Positions 11,441-21,212 of a DNA stretch of 64,000 nt are shown piece after piece. Source of the stretch: Diphasiastrum complanatum (taxonomy: Eukaryota > Streptophyta > Lycopodiopsida > Lycopodiales > Lycopodiaceae); the NCBI GenBank assembly GCA_029204225.1, contig CM055095.1, positions 50,228,841 to 50,292,840 of the forward strand, in the 5' to 3' direction. The first letter of the stretch is position 1. Each line of letters begins with the position of its first letter. The translations under genes and the position numbers were made by a program. Below the pieces are notes generated by a model, which worked only from the letters and a program-made list of their open reading frames with translations, ran no database searches and was not told the DNA's origin.

Positions 11441-11907
11441 CTAGATTAGCAATATACCTTGTTTAAATCCTTTATCTATGCAATCATCATTCTTAAAGAT
11501 GGAACAAAATCCATGCTTAAACTGTACATCAAGGCCATTATCCATTAATTGGCTAGCACTCAACAAGTTCTTAGTGATAGTTGGTACATAAAGGACATTG
11601 TCAAGATTCATCCTTTTGGATGATCCCATGTACAATGGAATAGTACCTACGTCACTTATCCTACACTCTTGATCACTAATTGTAAAAATAAACTTTTTAA
11701 CATCATAAGAGAGTAGAGTTGAAGAGTAGTCCTTTTGGAAAGTCGTGTGGGAGCTATCCCCACTATCGATACACCAAGCTTCACTTGTGTTGGTTTGGAT
11801 GATGGCGTTAATTTGGATTCCATTAAGGATGATTCTTCTTCATCCTCCTCCTCCTCTTGATATGCAATGTTGCTTTGTTTGTCTTCTTGAAACATGTGTA
11901 TGCACAT
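11441..11907 (-). pseudogene. Copia E protease and GAG-pre-integrase remnant
   Basis: The minus strand encodes LDNVLYVPTITKNLLSASQL, the conserved Copia segment after the protease, and upstream an acidic EEEEDEEESS tract. A protease fold is suggested, but the active-site triplet is not clear because of a frameshift near 11760. At about 11907 the homology switches to a Gypsy RT fragment. The piece completes the order protease, integrase, RT start of Copia E. Confidence 0.7.
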
Positions 11908-12460
11908 GGAACTCTATCATCCAATTGGGTGCTGTGTGGCCAATGCATCTTTAAGATTTTGGAATGCCTATAAGGCTTCCTCCACATCCAATGAGGTTCC
12001 GTGGTGAGTTTGTAAATTAGCCTTGCTAACTTCGCAAAATCTAAAATGAAGATCCGATAGTAGTTAGTGTAGCCCATCAAAATGTAGACCTCACGAATCA
12101 TCCCTGGAGGTGGCAGATCAACAATGACCCTTATCTTTGATAGATCCATGGTGATTCCATGTCTTGATACAATATGACCCAATATTAGGCCACGTGTCAC
12201 CCAAAGCTGACACTTTTCTAGGTTCAAGGATATCTGATACTTGCGACATTGAATCAACACTTTTTCCAAATTGGATAAATGTTTTGGATTAGGCCCATGC
12301 ACACACATATCATCCAAGAAAATTCAAGCACCAAGAAAAACTTTCCACCATTTGAGCACTTTTGCCTTTGATTTCTTCCATCCTTGAAGAATATGGTTGA
12401 TAACAAAGCTCCTCCTCCTTGAAAAAGACTGCAAATCCATGAGGAAATCAAGAGTCCTTT
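11908..12460 (-). pseudogene. Gypsy RT fragment, Tat/Athila-like
   Basis: On the minus strand, RT palm and thumb sequence is seen: SNLEKVLIQCRKYQISLNLE, LGHIVSRHGITMD and VYILMGYTNYYRIF. These match Gypsy G1 at about 7770-8000 closely in order and wording, so the fragment belongs to a related family. The upstream part is frameshifted (12254-12460). Gag, protease, RNase H and integrase are absent. It abuts Copia E on the same strand, which suggests nested insertion followed by deletion. Confidence 0.75.
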
Positions 12461-12789
12461 TTTATTCATAAGGATTACAAAGATCCAACATCATGTCACC
12501 AAGATCTTGAGAATTAGTCATATCAAGATTGGCAAGACTATGCATGCTATAATAACAAAGAGTTTGCATTGTATCTTCATGCTTGATTATTCTCATAACG
12601 TGTTTACAAATTGCCTCACAACATGAAAACACAACATCATCCAACAAATTGATGATTTAATTTGACCAATCCTACTTGCATGAAATCTGAAAGCAAGTAG
12701 ATAGACATTCCACACATGAACTAATAGCATGTTATAAAATAGAGAATCACAAATCATAACATTTTTGTATCTCACCAAAGCATCGTAGT
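12461..12789. other. Spacer, nothing recognised
   Basis: AT-rich sequence between the Gypsy RT fragment and the Copia linker remnant. It has small open frames without recognisable domains. Confidence 0.4.
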
Positions 12790-13250
12790 CATGTAAAATT
12801 ATCTCAAGTCTACTTTGAGATTTTGACACATCATCAAAGCAACTTGATTCAACTATCAAAGAAGTCATGAAAGTGTTAGAGGTGGATGAGATAGTGCCTT
12901 CCCTTTGCATATTCTCACTTATGCAAACAAGCCTTGATGGATCCTCCTTGGATCTTGATGATCCACTTGATGTGCCTAGGTGGGGAGATTGGTACTCTAC
13001 ACCATTTTCTTCACTTGACTCCTCCTTGAGCCTTGCAAGATCCTTGACACCACCAAAATTAGAAGCATAATCATCCACACTTGAAACATTATTCTTGACA
13101 TTAACATCATAGCCAACATGGACTTGAGATTTGGATGCTCCAATCTCTCCTCTTTGATGGGGCAAGGGAGTATGGAGAACGAATAGAGAAAAGAGCAAGA
13201 ATATTTGTGGAACAACTCTCTCGTTACAATGGGCTACTAGATGCAAAAAC
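12790..13250 (-). pseudogene. Copia integrase-RT linker remnant (probably element F)
   Basis: The minus-strand frame encodes a Ser/Glu-rich linker (GVKDLARLKEESSEENGVEY, then a Ser-rich stretch, then ENMQREGTISSTSNTFMTSL) resembling the region between integrase and RT in Copia polyproteins, including that of Copia E. No catalytic domain is included. After undoing the inferred inversion it would lie downstream of the Copia F pieces at 27269-28644 on the same strand, so it may be the same element. That link is inference. Confidence 0.55.
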
Positions 13251-13390
13251 AGTCTAATAGAATGTTTATGCTAAGTATAATCATAGCTTAAATGTTCTGG
13301 TGCCCAATAGGACCTTATAAATTAGTTCATACTAAAAAAAAATAAACAGAGATGAGCACAGTCCATCGAAGAGATTAGAAATGGTTTGTC

Positions 13391-14028
13391 TGAAAATGGA
13401 TTCAATCAGAAGTTAGTTCTGAAATAGATTGAAAGAGCAATATGACAGCGCAAGTTTGTCAGACGTCAAAGACAACCATCGTCTGATCAGAAACTGAGGA
13501 GTCGTAGACGTCCGTGTTCTGATCAGAGTGAGTGAACAAGTGTGATCAAACAACAATGAAGTGCATTCAAATCACAACAAGCATTCATCTATGTTACACA
13601 CAGATAGAAAAGCATGCTGCTGCTATATTACATTGAAGCACAACAAAATAGCAATTACCACCAGAATGACGGCATAACTGGGAGGCTCAAAATCATTCGT
13701 CTCATGGACGGAGCATCACATAAAATGTGCCTGGATGATCCATTTATAGAATTCATCAATGTATTAATTACAGTAAATATTTGTCACCTAATTAGGTAAG
13801 CCGTTGTACTTGGAAGTATTTGGCTTGTGTGATAACTATACATGGTATATACAGTCAATGAATCAGGGAATGTTGACGCGGACGAGGACGCTGCAAATCT
13901 CTCATATCACATTTTACGTGAAGTGGCTTTCTCTCACTTTGCAAATTCTGGGAAGAGCCTGGAACGTTCCTCGTTGAGAATAGACGACTGTCAAGATTTT
14001 TTTCTCTCTTCAAAATTTTGCAAAAAAG
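13391..14028 (-). repeat. 3' part of a B-family LTR (left half of left chimera)
   Basis: In reverse complement this stretch matches the last about 640 bases of the B1 5' LTR at 29290-29930, including GCCACTTTACATAAAATG, the TATATACCAT segment and the CAGAACTAACTTCTGATT end. It stops abruptly at about 14028 inside TTTTGCAAAAAAG, where A-family LTR sequence begins. The rest of this B LTR is at 30543-31259. No target duplication could be confirmed at its outer end. Confidence 0.85.
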
Positions 14029-14210
14029 CTTTCGTATCTTTTTGTTTTGCATCCTTTTGCGGTTTGCGGTCCTGGAGGTATGTTTACGATTCACAAATGA
14101 ATTGTTCGTCCTTTGAGTCAAGGCACGCTGCCTGTCACGAATTGTTCTCGTTTGACCTTCGCTTCGTGTTCGTATTGTGGCAAAGTTGCAGGAGTTCACC
14201 ATTTCTGACA
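14029..14210 (-). repeat. 5' 182 bp of the A1 3' LTR (right half of left chimera)
   Basis: On the minus strand it starts TGTCAGAAATGGTG right after the purine tract and matches the first about 180 bases of the A LTRs at 18286-19104, 58421-59209 and 63035-63815. It then switches to B-LTR sequence. The missing remainder is found at 31260-31877. It is therefore the A1 3' LTR cut by a rearrangement. Confidence 0.9.
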
Positions 14211-14220
14211 CTCCCTCTTG
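14211..14220 (-). other. Polypurine tract of Copia A1
   Basis: The minus strand reads CAAGAGGGAG directly before the LTR start TGTCAG, the position at which plus-strand DNA synthesis is primed. The same tract precedes the A2 3' LTR at 59210-59219. Confidence 0.85.
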
Positions 14221-15110
14221 AACCTTGCAGCTTTGCACGTTCAATCCAATTGTCTTTCTTTGCTTGGCAAAGAGTGGCTTGTCGAGCGGCTTCGTGAGCA
14301 TATCTACAATCATGTCTTTTGATATTATATACTGGACCTGGAGCTCTCCTTTCGAGATCAAATCTCAAATGTGATGGTACTTCAGAGGTATGTGTTTTGT
14401 CTTTGAATGGAAGACAGGATCCTGGGACAGATAGATGGCACTCTGAGAGTCCATCATCATCGTGCTTGGCCCTTCTTGTGATATCCCGATTGTCTCCAGC
14501 ATCATCTGCAGCCACACTACCTCATTCGCCACCTTTGATGCTGCGACATATTCAGCTTCGCAAGAGGATTGAGCCACCAAGTTTTGCTTTTTGCATATCC
14601 AACTGATTGCAGCTCCGCACGCTATTGTACATCCTCCAGTAATGGACTTGATGTTATCTTTGCAGCTCGCCCAGCTTGCATCACTGTAGTGGTGCAGCTT
14701 GAATCTTTTTTCTTCGTTTTCAGCTCTATAGGTTAATCCCATATTCTGGGTACCCTTCAGATACTGTAGGATTCGTTTTGCCATTTGCCAATGTGCTAGG
14801 CCAGGATTGTAAGAGAATTGGCTCAAGGCATAAAAAGAGAAAGCTAGATCGGGTTTGGTACAAATTGTGAGGTACATCATACTACCGATTAAGTTTTGGT
14901 AGGGTATACTTGCCATCTTTTTTCTTCCTCTTTCGTTTTTGGACAATCCTGCTTCGTGAGCTTGGCTCCAACTATCATTGGCATGGCCTTTTCTTTGCAG
15001 TCCATCATGTGCTACTGCTTGAGCACCTCTCTGGCGTATTTTGACTGACTCAAGTGTATTTCGCCCTTTGTTCGATCTCTTTTGATCTCTAGCCCGAGGC
15101 ATTTTGTTGC
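14211..15110 (-). pseudogene. Copia A1 RT C-terminus and RNase H
   Basis: The minus strand carries IPYQNLIGSMMYLTICTKPD and LAHWQMAKRILQYLKGTQN from the RT thumb region, then RNase H: YSDASWASCKDN with a catalytic Asp, LVAQSSCEAEYVAASK with the Glu, and SQSAIYLSQDPVFHSKTKHI. A single in-frame TGA (about 14362-14364) precedes the final segment ISKGELQVQYI to MLTKPLDKPL. The final coding sequence runs to the purine tract, as is normal for Copia. Confidence 0.88.
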
Positions 15111-15960
15111 TTCTCCAAGATCTATAATTTCATAGCTTTCAGAAATCTGACTCTTCGTGTCTTTTATCAGCATCAAAGAATTTCCTATCATTAGGAAATC
15201 TCCACGAAGTTAGTCACTATCACAAAATCTTTTCCTACTCTTTTAATGTAGACATTGCAGTCTGGTTGTGTAGGATTGAAGTCTAGAGATTTCAGAAGCC
15301 AATCGAGCTTCTTGTACCAAGCTCGTGATGCATGCTTTAGATTATAGATGTATCTCTATAACTAACAGACATATTGTCAATGGGGTCTTCAAAACCTTCA
15401 GGTTGTTTCATGAAGATTTTCTCCTCTATATCTCTGTGGAGAAAGGTTGTTTTCACATCAATCTGGTGAATTTCCAGATTGTGTTGTGTGGCGTATGCAA
15501 GGAGTAGTCGTATGCTTGTCATCTTGACCATCGACGAATATGTGTCGAAATAATCAACACCATATCTACGTGTAGCCCTTTGCGACAAGCCTGCTTTGTA
15601 ACGGCCAATGGTGCCATCTAATTTTACCTTTTTCTTGTACACCCGCTTGCAGTCGAATATTTTTCTGTTTTTTGGCAATGGCTCCAATGTCCATGCCTAG
15701 TTTTGCCTCATCGACTCAATCTCCTCTGACATTGCCTGCTTCCAAAATTCTCCCTTTGGACTTTGGATAGCTTCTTCATATGTTGTTGGCTCTTCAGTGA
15801 AGCTGCAGTATTTGAACTGTGTATCTTCGCTCCACTGAAGATTGTCAGAGTAACGGTCTGGAGGCCTTTTTGTCTCATTGACCTTCTAAGTTCGTTTCGT
15901 CGCTGCTCAAATGTTTCTTATTCGTGGGGTTGATACTCTGCTTCCTGCTGCTCTGGAGTC
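15111..15960 (-). pseudogene. Copia A1 reverse transcriptase, catalytic motif lost
   Basis: The first RT blocks are present (MEPLPKNRKIFDCKRVYKKK, YGVDYFDTYSSMVKMTSIRL, then HQIDVKTTFLHRDIEEKIFM). Several frameshifts and stops follow. Where copy A2 has LVDDS (60197-60205 region), the aligned A1 sequence near 15200-15220 has lost the paired Asp codons and contains stops. The enzyme would be inactive even without the other breaks. Confidence 0.82.
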
Positions 15961-16690
15961 TGCGGCTCTGTATTCTAATTTGATGTCTGTCCTCTACCTC
16001 CCTCTTGAATAGGCATTAGTGTGAAGATCTCATGGCCTCTTTCGTCTTTCAGTCCAGGGAATGTGGACTCATCAAACTTCACATCTCTGCTCGAAACAAC
16101 CTTCTTCGTGGTTGGATCGTAGAGCCTGTACAATTGTGTTCCATTCGAATAGCTGACCATGATTGTTTGTCTGATTTGTCATTGAGCTTGCTTTTTTTTT
16201 CTTTTGAAATGTGCTTATATGTTGCACATCCGAACACACGTACGTATGACAGATCATGCTTTCTACTTGTCCACATTTCGTACGGCATCTTGTTATCCAA
16301 CGCTGTCATTGTTGATCTGTTTAGCAGGTGTACAGCTATAGCTATTGCCTCAGTTCAAAATTGACTTGGCAACTGAGCCTGTGCCATTATGCATCTGGCT
16401 CCTTTGACTAGCATTATGTTTCTTCTTTCTGCTACACCATTGTATTCTGGTGTGTATGCAGGAGTGAACTGGTGTTCGTTCCCCTGTTCTTCGCAGAATC
16501 TTGAGAATTCTTTGCTTTTGTATTCACCTCCATTGTCAAATCTAAGGATCTGTATCCTTTTCAAGGTGTGTCACTCTGCAAATGCCACGAACTTCTTGAA
16601 GGAATTAAACACTTCAGATTTCTTCTTTAGGTAGCAGATTATGGTCATCCGGCTGTAATCATCTATGAACGTCAGAAAATACCTTGAACC
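15961..16690 (-). pseudogene. Copia A1 integrase core and C-terminal remnant
   Basis: The minus strand encodes IQILRFDNGGEYKSKEFSRF (second catalytic Asp), AYTPEYNGVAERRN (catalytic Glu), MPYEMWTSRKHDLSYVRVFG and YRLYDPTTKKVVSSRDVKFD. These are the Copia integrase core and its conserved tail. Stops near 16350 and 15975 divide it. Copy A2 (60968-61676) is better preserved over the same stretch. Confidence 0.85.
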
Positions 16691-17308
16691 TGAGAGCGAA
16701 TCCATCTTCATCGGTCCATAGACATTAGAGTGGACAAGCTCAAGAACTTCCTTGGCTCTTCTTCCCTCATGTGTAAATGTATTTCGATGTTGCTTGCCTT
16801 TCTGACAAGCTTCACAGAACTCAGTTTCGGGCCTTGAAATCTTGAGACCTGCGGCTGTCTTTTCTGCTCATATCGTACAGGCTCCGCATGTTCAGATGAT
16901 ACATTCTCCTATGCCAGAGTTGATCTTCATTTTCTGGTGCATTTAATATGCTATCAGAGTTGTTAATTATTTTGGCCTGGTAGAGGTTTTCTTTTCTGCA
17001 TCCGACCGTCAACAACTTGTTTGTCATTTTCTCAATCATGCAGCATGTGGTGCCGTCGAACAAAACTCAAATGCCAAGATCTGTCATCTTGGAGACAGAT
17101 AACATATCTTTTCTGAGTGAGGGCACATAGAGTGCTCCTAGCAGCTCTGCTTGGCCTGACAGTGTTCGCAGCTGTAGAGTGCCGATGCCTTTGACATCGT
17201 GTTTGCTCCCATCACCTAGAATCATTGCTCTGTTGTTTTCAAGCTCTCTGAAGTCGATCAAGATCTTCTTGTTGCAAGTGATGTGTGATGTTGCTCCTGA
17301 ATCAATGA
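16691..17308 (-). pseudogene. Copia A1 protease and GAG-pre-integrase
   Basis: VIDSGATSHIT is encoded around 17280-17310 on the minus strand, with the DSGA active site at 17292-17303. LLGALYVPSLRKDMLSVSKM and the zinc-domain entry WHRRMYHLNMRSL follow. Some stops interrupt (for example near 17064). Copy A2 has lost this whole block by deletion. Confidence 0.85.
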
Positions 17309-18240
17309 CTACATCATAGTCGTGTTCAGTGTATCTCGTTGAAGCTTCATCAAGTATCGTGAAAGCTTCGTCACCTCTATCTGCATCCTTTGATGACTTG
17401 CAATAGCTTTTTCAGCTTTGTTCTTTTTTTTTGGATTGAATCTGCAATCGTATGTAGAATGCCCTTTCTTCTTGCAGTGCATGCAAGGTATTGTTGGATT
17501 GAACCAGCATTTGTTGGTCGTATGGCCTGGTTTGTGGCAGTGATCGCAGGAAGAAGATTGTTGATTCGAGGACTTCGTCTTCTCGAATCTTGGCTTGTTC
17601 TTCTTCTTCTTCTTTCCTTTAGTAAAGAGAGCCTCCTCTTGATCACTGCTTCCCTCTTCTTCATCTCTCATCAATGACAAGACTGACTGCTTTGTCGAAT
17701 ATCATATCTGGTAGACTCCATATGAGCATTCTCAGTGGATGATAGGACGTCGGTAGAGATTTCATGAAGTACATCAGCTGTTGTGGTGCTGGGACCTGTG
17801 CTCCTGTCCTGATGCAACGAGCTGAGTGAAGATCATTCTGATCTTTTCAACATGCTGATCCAACTAGTTGCCATCCCATCGTATGGATTGCAGCTGATTG
17901 TAAAGGTGCATGACTGAAGCTGCAATCCTCACTTCATACTTCTGTTTTAATCTTTTCCACGCTGCATGGCTGTCTTCGCAGTCTTCAATCTGCATGAGTA
18001 GATCTTCATTTATGGACGAAATGATGATCGCCATTGCATGCTCATCTTTTCTAATTCATTCAACTCTCCTCGAGTCTCCCTCTGGAGGCTGCACCTCTGA
18101 GAGTTCGGTCTCCGACCAGATGCCTTCGCCCTTCAGAAGTGTTTTGATTTTGAATTTTCAGATTTTGTAATTTGCGCCATCGACACTGATTGCTACTCTT
18201 GTCTAGATTGTTGTAGCCATATTGTGATGTCTGGAAGAAT
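17309..18240 (-). pseudogene. Copia A1 Gag with two CCHC zinc knuckles
   Basis: The Gag start (MATTI, then a stop) is near 18214. The minus strand then encodes an UBN2-like helical domain (EDCEDSHAAWKRLKQKYEVR, YNQLQSIRWDGN). The C-terminal half, open from 17680, has a Lys-rich stretch and two perfect CX2CX4HX4C knuckles: CDHCHKPGHTTNKC near 17507-17548 and CMHCKKKGHSTYDC near 17445-17486. Many Copia Gags have only one. Several stops (for example the fifth codons after the start) make this copy a pseudogene. Confidence 0.82.
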
Positions 18241-18273
18241 CACTGCTGGGATATCAGTAGTGAAAATATGTGT

Positions 18274-18285
18274 GCTCTGATACCA
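18274..18285 (-). other. Primer binding site of Copia A1 (initiator Met tRNA type)
   Basis: The minus strand reads TGGTATCAGAGC immediately after the 5' LTR. This is the plant Copia primer site complementary to the 3' end of initiator methionine tRNA. Confidence 0.92.
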
Positions 18286-19104
18286 TGTCGTGGAAGTGAA
18301 ATTGTTTCTTTTTTATTTTCGTTTTCATATCCGCAAACGATTTTGTGTCTTTGAATTTTCTTTTGCACGGAAGCTTCACAGAAACCTAGACACGTGACTG
18401 CACATCACATAACACATTTCATTCTAGCAAGCAATAAAGACAGACAGCACAAGACAAGGAGATGCACGAAAATAGAGCGACTGTATTATCAGTCTAATTA
18501 GAGAGCGAGATCATCAGTCACGCTCGTTGGCGGAATGACACTATGCTCTTTTGTTGTGTTCTGCTCGTTGGCAGATTTTCATGCACAGCTCTTTAGTTTC
18601 TAGTATTTTTCTTTTCTGCTCTACTCGCTATGTCTCTCTCTCTGTCTCTTACAGAAATTTTTCTATTCTCTTCTATCTTTATGATCCAGAAAGGATAGTT
18701 AATATCTCCACAGTGTGGAGTTTATAAGATGGCTAAACGTAGAAATCACAAGACTAGTTAACGCTAATCAACTAATCAGTTACTCTCCGTCGTTGCCACT
18801 CGTTTCACCTGGGCATGAAGTCTACGACTCCAAGCCCGTTGAACTGCCAACTGGCAGTGCGAAAGATTCCCCTTCGTTTGTTTCATTTCCTTTGTTTTCC
18901 TTTGTTCTTTTCGTTTCTTTCGTAACTTTTCGTTTAGCATCCTTTTGTGGTTCGCGGTCCTGGAGGTATGTTTACGATTCACGAATGATTTGCGAATCGT
19001 TCATCCTTCGAGTCAAGGCACGTTGACTTTCACGAATTGTTCTCGTTCGACCTTCACTTCGTGTTCGTGTTGCGGCAAATTGCAGGAGTTCACCATTTCT
19101 GACA
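18286..19104 (-). repeat. 5' LTR of Copia A1 (complete, 819 bp)
   Basis: The segment starts TGTCAG and ends CACGACA on the minus strand, and is bounded by the primer site on one side and unrelated flank on the other. It is continuous through the point where the A1 3' LTR is cut, which makes it the reference for the split copy at 14029-14210 plus 31260-31877. By eye it is more alike to those parts than to the A2 LTRs. The flanking five bases (19105-19109) read TTGGA on the minus strand. Confidence 0.92.
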
Positions 19105-20557
19105 TCCAATTGAGACATTGCCTTTTATATTTTGATGTGCAACCAATGCAGATCTACAAGAAAATCAAATGGATGAGACATCATTTCAACCTTGTTAGAA
19201 AATAAATAAACATGATGATTTTAGAGAACAAAAATTGCTCAAGAGCTTACTTGAATGCACAAATTATTCTATTACAATAACCCCCCTTTTAAAGATTTTG
19301 AATTTTTTTGCAAGTTTGTCGCTTTCGTGTAATGTTTTTTAAACTTATTTTCTAACAATTTTAGATCTTCTAGAATTGTAACTTCTTAAAACAAATATAT
19401 TACAATATATTTTTCATTTGTTTAGTTTCTCTTTGGAAATTCAAAATCATATTATTTGTAATAATTTACAATTCATTTGACGTTTGATTCTCTTTTTTAA
19501 TGACAATACAATGATATGCAATTTACCTCATTATCTAGTACTTTTTGCATTGCAATTGAACTTCCATATCTCTACAACGTTTCACAATGTCCTAACTAAC
19601 CAACATGCCCATTGCATATCCATATAACTAATTGAGTTATTAAATAAAAAAAAGTGTTAGAATTTTGAGTATACAAAGTTCGGTTTGTCCAGAATCCAAG
19701 TTTTTTTTTTCTTCTATTAGCCCTATAAAGCAAATGATCGTTAGTTGATAAAACACATCATTTGATACCACTTTTCTATAATGGTGCTAACTCAATAAGA
19801 ATATCCAAATGGAGATATTACGTCTTAGCCATCTCAAAGAGTACAAAAGCAATCTTGTAGGGAATGTAGATTCGATGGTGAGCAGCCCTTCTGTCATAAA
19901 GGGTTAGAACACTAGATAGGTACCTAACTATGCCAAGTTGCTAGATTTAGATGCTTTTCACTCTTTTTCCTAACACTACTCCACGTTAACACTACCCATT
20001 CCTACACTAACCACACACACATCATGATTTGAGTGAAAAAGAGGGGGAGAGAGATAGATAGAAAGAAGGAAGAAGCAGAGAAAGAGTGAGAGGGGAGGAT
20101 AGCTCATTTGCTCATTGTGCATGCTAATGGAGAAACATTAACTAATAAAACCAAAAACATAGAAACTAGTCAACAAAACGCAAGCACACAATAGCATTAG
20201 CAAGTATTGAATAGCAAATGAGGATGCTTCTCTCCAAAATAATAGGGTTTACTCCTTCTCATTAAGCATGGAAATAGTTACAAATGGTGCCTTTTTATCT
20301 TTGGGGTGGCCCTTGCCCCTTGCTTCCTATTGGTTACTTGCAAGAGGGTGGGATTGAAAATCCACACCATCCACAAGAAACACAAATGGATCTATGGTAT
20401 AGGAAGAAGCACACCCCACCTACCACCATTTGGCCCTTGACTATTTTGCAAACTTAGGAACTAAAGTTTAAGCTTAACTTTGGCCTTCTAATCTTATTTT
20501 TAACTACATGGCCCAAAGTCAAGTTTATTCCATAATTATTTATTTACAAGTGCTCAT
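19105..20557. other. Spacer between Copia A1 and Copia C, nothing recognised
   Basis: AT-rich sequence without a recognisable gene or terminal repeat. It contains a GA-rich patch (20042-20100) and a C-run at about 19281. The last five bases, CTCAT (20553-20557), are the left target duplication of Copia C. Confidence 0.5.
20553..20557. repeat. Target site duplication of Copia C, left copy
   Basis: CTCAT here matches CTCAT at 26989-26993 exactly. The pair shows that the element between is a complete, undisturbed insertion. Confidence 0.92.
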
Positions 20558-21212
20558 TGTAAAAAATACAGATCCTAAGTGGATCTAAACTCCAAGATCA
20601 TTGGCTTGAATGCTTGCACTCCAAACTACATAAGCTAGGAATTGGCAACACATTCTATGCTACCTAGAATGCAAAGAACTTGATCAAAAAGCATTTATCA
20701 CAAATGGAAACTTCCATAAACATCAAGTGCGGCCCAAAATAACATTATACAGTCCATAATACATCAGCCTACCACTTTTGGAAAGCACCTAAGATCATAC
20801 ACAATAGCTTGAAGACAATACACACAACAATGCTCTCAATGGAGGAAGAAACAATGACAATGATCTATTGATCTCAATGAAGCATACAAAAGGTTTCTCC
20901 AACCTGTTCTCCACGACTTCCCTACTATTTATGGATGAGGAAGATGACTCTCTCTCCTCTCTCTAGAAGGTACTTGACCCTAGATATTCCCTATATAGGA
21001 AAAATAGCTAAAAATGGCTTATATGACCAAAATACATCAAAATGGTCTCATTTTGAAGGGTATGAAGTTTGACACTTCATCATACTGAAAAAATACAGTA
21101 AATAAAAACATTGTGGCCTGGTTCACACGTGCAAAACTCCAGAACCAAAACTATTTACAATTTTAGCCAATTTAGGCCTCAAACTAGCTAGGAAATGTTG
21201 ACAATTTTCACA
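20558..21212 (-). repeat. 3' LTR of Copia C
   Basis: The 655-bp repeat begins TGTGAAAATTG and ends with ACA on the minus strand. It is nearly identical to 26334-26988. A palindromic CTATATAG (20991-20998) is a TATA-box candidate. Confidence 0.96.

Noticed and set aside
13842-14297. 151-codon plus-strand frame across the left chimera
   Set aside because: It runs across LTR sequence and antisense RNase H, with no domain.
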